The notes beneath the pieces are model-generated. The model did not search any database. It was given only the letters and a program-made list of their open reading frames with translations, and was not told the DNA's origin. Both the position numbers and the translations under genes were made by a program. 51,270 nucleotides of DNA, taken from assembly GCA_021852265.1 (NCBI GenBank), contig JAJZNV010000006.1, forward strand, positions 1 through 51,270. The letters run 5' to 3'. Shown here piece by piece: positions 51,172 to 51,270 of this stretch. This DNA is from Nanobdellota archaeon. Lineage in GTDB: Archaea > Nanobdellota > Nanobdellia > Parvarchaeales > Parvarchaeaceae. How positions within the stretch are numbered: position 1 is the stretch's first letter; the number at the start of each line of letters is the position of its first letter.

Positions 51172-51270
51172 TCAATGTGCAATGCCATCAGGTGCCTTGA
51201 ATTTTGCGGTATTAATCTTGCCATAAACCTGCTTATGAGAACAGACTTTCAGCAGATATATCTCTGAACT
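51172..51270 (-). CDS. Possible C-terminal end of a gene running off the window
   Basis: On the minus strand one frame is open from the window edge to a TGA at 51172-51174, ending in a basic 32-residue stretch (...KQVYGKINTAKFKAPDGIAH). The other two minus frames have early stops. This would be the 3' end of a gene upstream of sodN; too little is visible to name it. Confidence 0.25.
   Translation of the reverse strand, partial: SSEIYLLKVCSHKQVYGKINTAKFKAPDGIAH

Noticed and set aside
51175-51267. 30-codon plus-strand frame at the window end
   Set aside because: It overlaps the open minus-strand frame and has no promoter-like box or family pattern.
1-51270. tRNA, rRNA or CRISPR arrays
   Set aside because: I looked for T-loop-like sequences, long conserved RNA stretches and regularly spaced repeats and saw none that hold up; small structured RNAs cannot be excluded by eye.

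Overview
The window is a dense, protein-coding stretch of an archaeal genome. The archaeal signals are a tyrosyl-tRNA synthetase of archaeal type, a pyruvoyl-dependent arginine decarboxylase, a HerA/DUF87 ATPase, a ThyX thymidylate synthase, a tricorn-factor-like M1 aminopeptidase and a fused hydroxyacyl-CoA dehydrogenase/crotonase in archaeal domain order. Many genes also have an AT-rich boxA 24-30 nt upstream of the start codon, so their transcripts would be leaderless. Base composition is moderately AT-rich and no gap between credible genes exceeds 300 bases. I saw no rRNA, tRNA, CRISPR array or insertion sequence. The gene mix (tight packing, sugar uptake, beta-oxidation, nickel SOD, acid-consuming arginine enzymes) would fit an ARMAN-type or Thermoplasmatales-associated acidophile, but that placement is inference.

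Region by region. 0-4 kb: membrane protein, FKBP isomerase, isochorismatase-like hydrolase without its cysteine, HAD phosphatase, GH13 amylase. 4-8.4 kb: a complete carbohydrate ABC importer (ATPase on +, binding protein and two permeases on -); a GH15 glucoamylase/trehalase lies at 22-24 kb. 8.5-10 kb: gamma carbonic anhydrase-like protein, small GNAT, DUF998 protein. 10-17.3 kb: a fatty-acid/acyl-CoA block in two convergent operons (thioesterase, acyl-CoA dehydrogenase and CoxG-like protein on +; acyl-CoA ligase, SCP2, dehydrogenase-hydratase fusion and thiolase on -). 17.4-27 kb: YdjM-like and MFS membrane proteins, HerA-like ATPase, membrane FKBP, EEP-family phosphatase/nuclease and several unknowns. 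27-34 kb: P1B-type metal ATPase, two-finger C2H2 protein, ThyX, SerK-like ParB-fold protein, DUF4382-like exported protein, flavin reductase and an Lsm-like protein. 34-39 kb: HIT protein, M1 aminopeptidase, a PsbP-like exported protein and a thioesterase. 39-43 kb: an arginine hub holding a SWIM-finger protein coupled to pyruvoyl arginine decarboxylase, convergent with an arginine deiminase-ArgS operon. 43-49 kb: DEAD-box helicase, membrane proteins, HAD phosphatase, TyrRS, a charge-segregated small protein, endonuclease III and a Rieske protein. 49-51 kb: transglutaminase-like protein, NUDIX hydrolase, SodX-like protease, a 31-residue membrane microprotein missed by length filters, and nickel superoxide dismutase.

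Taken together, the cell probably imports and hydrolyses oligosaccharides, activates and oxidises fatty acids to acetyl-CoA, and manages superoxide with a nickel enzyme matured by a dedicated protease. It also sends arginine to three fates: tRNA charging, agmatine and citrulline. The most noteworthy items are the SodX/SodN locus with its embedded microprotein, the arginine hub, and the split beta-oxidation module without visible ETF genes.
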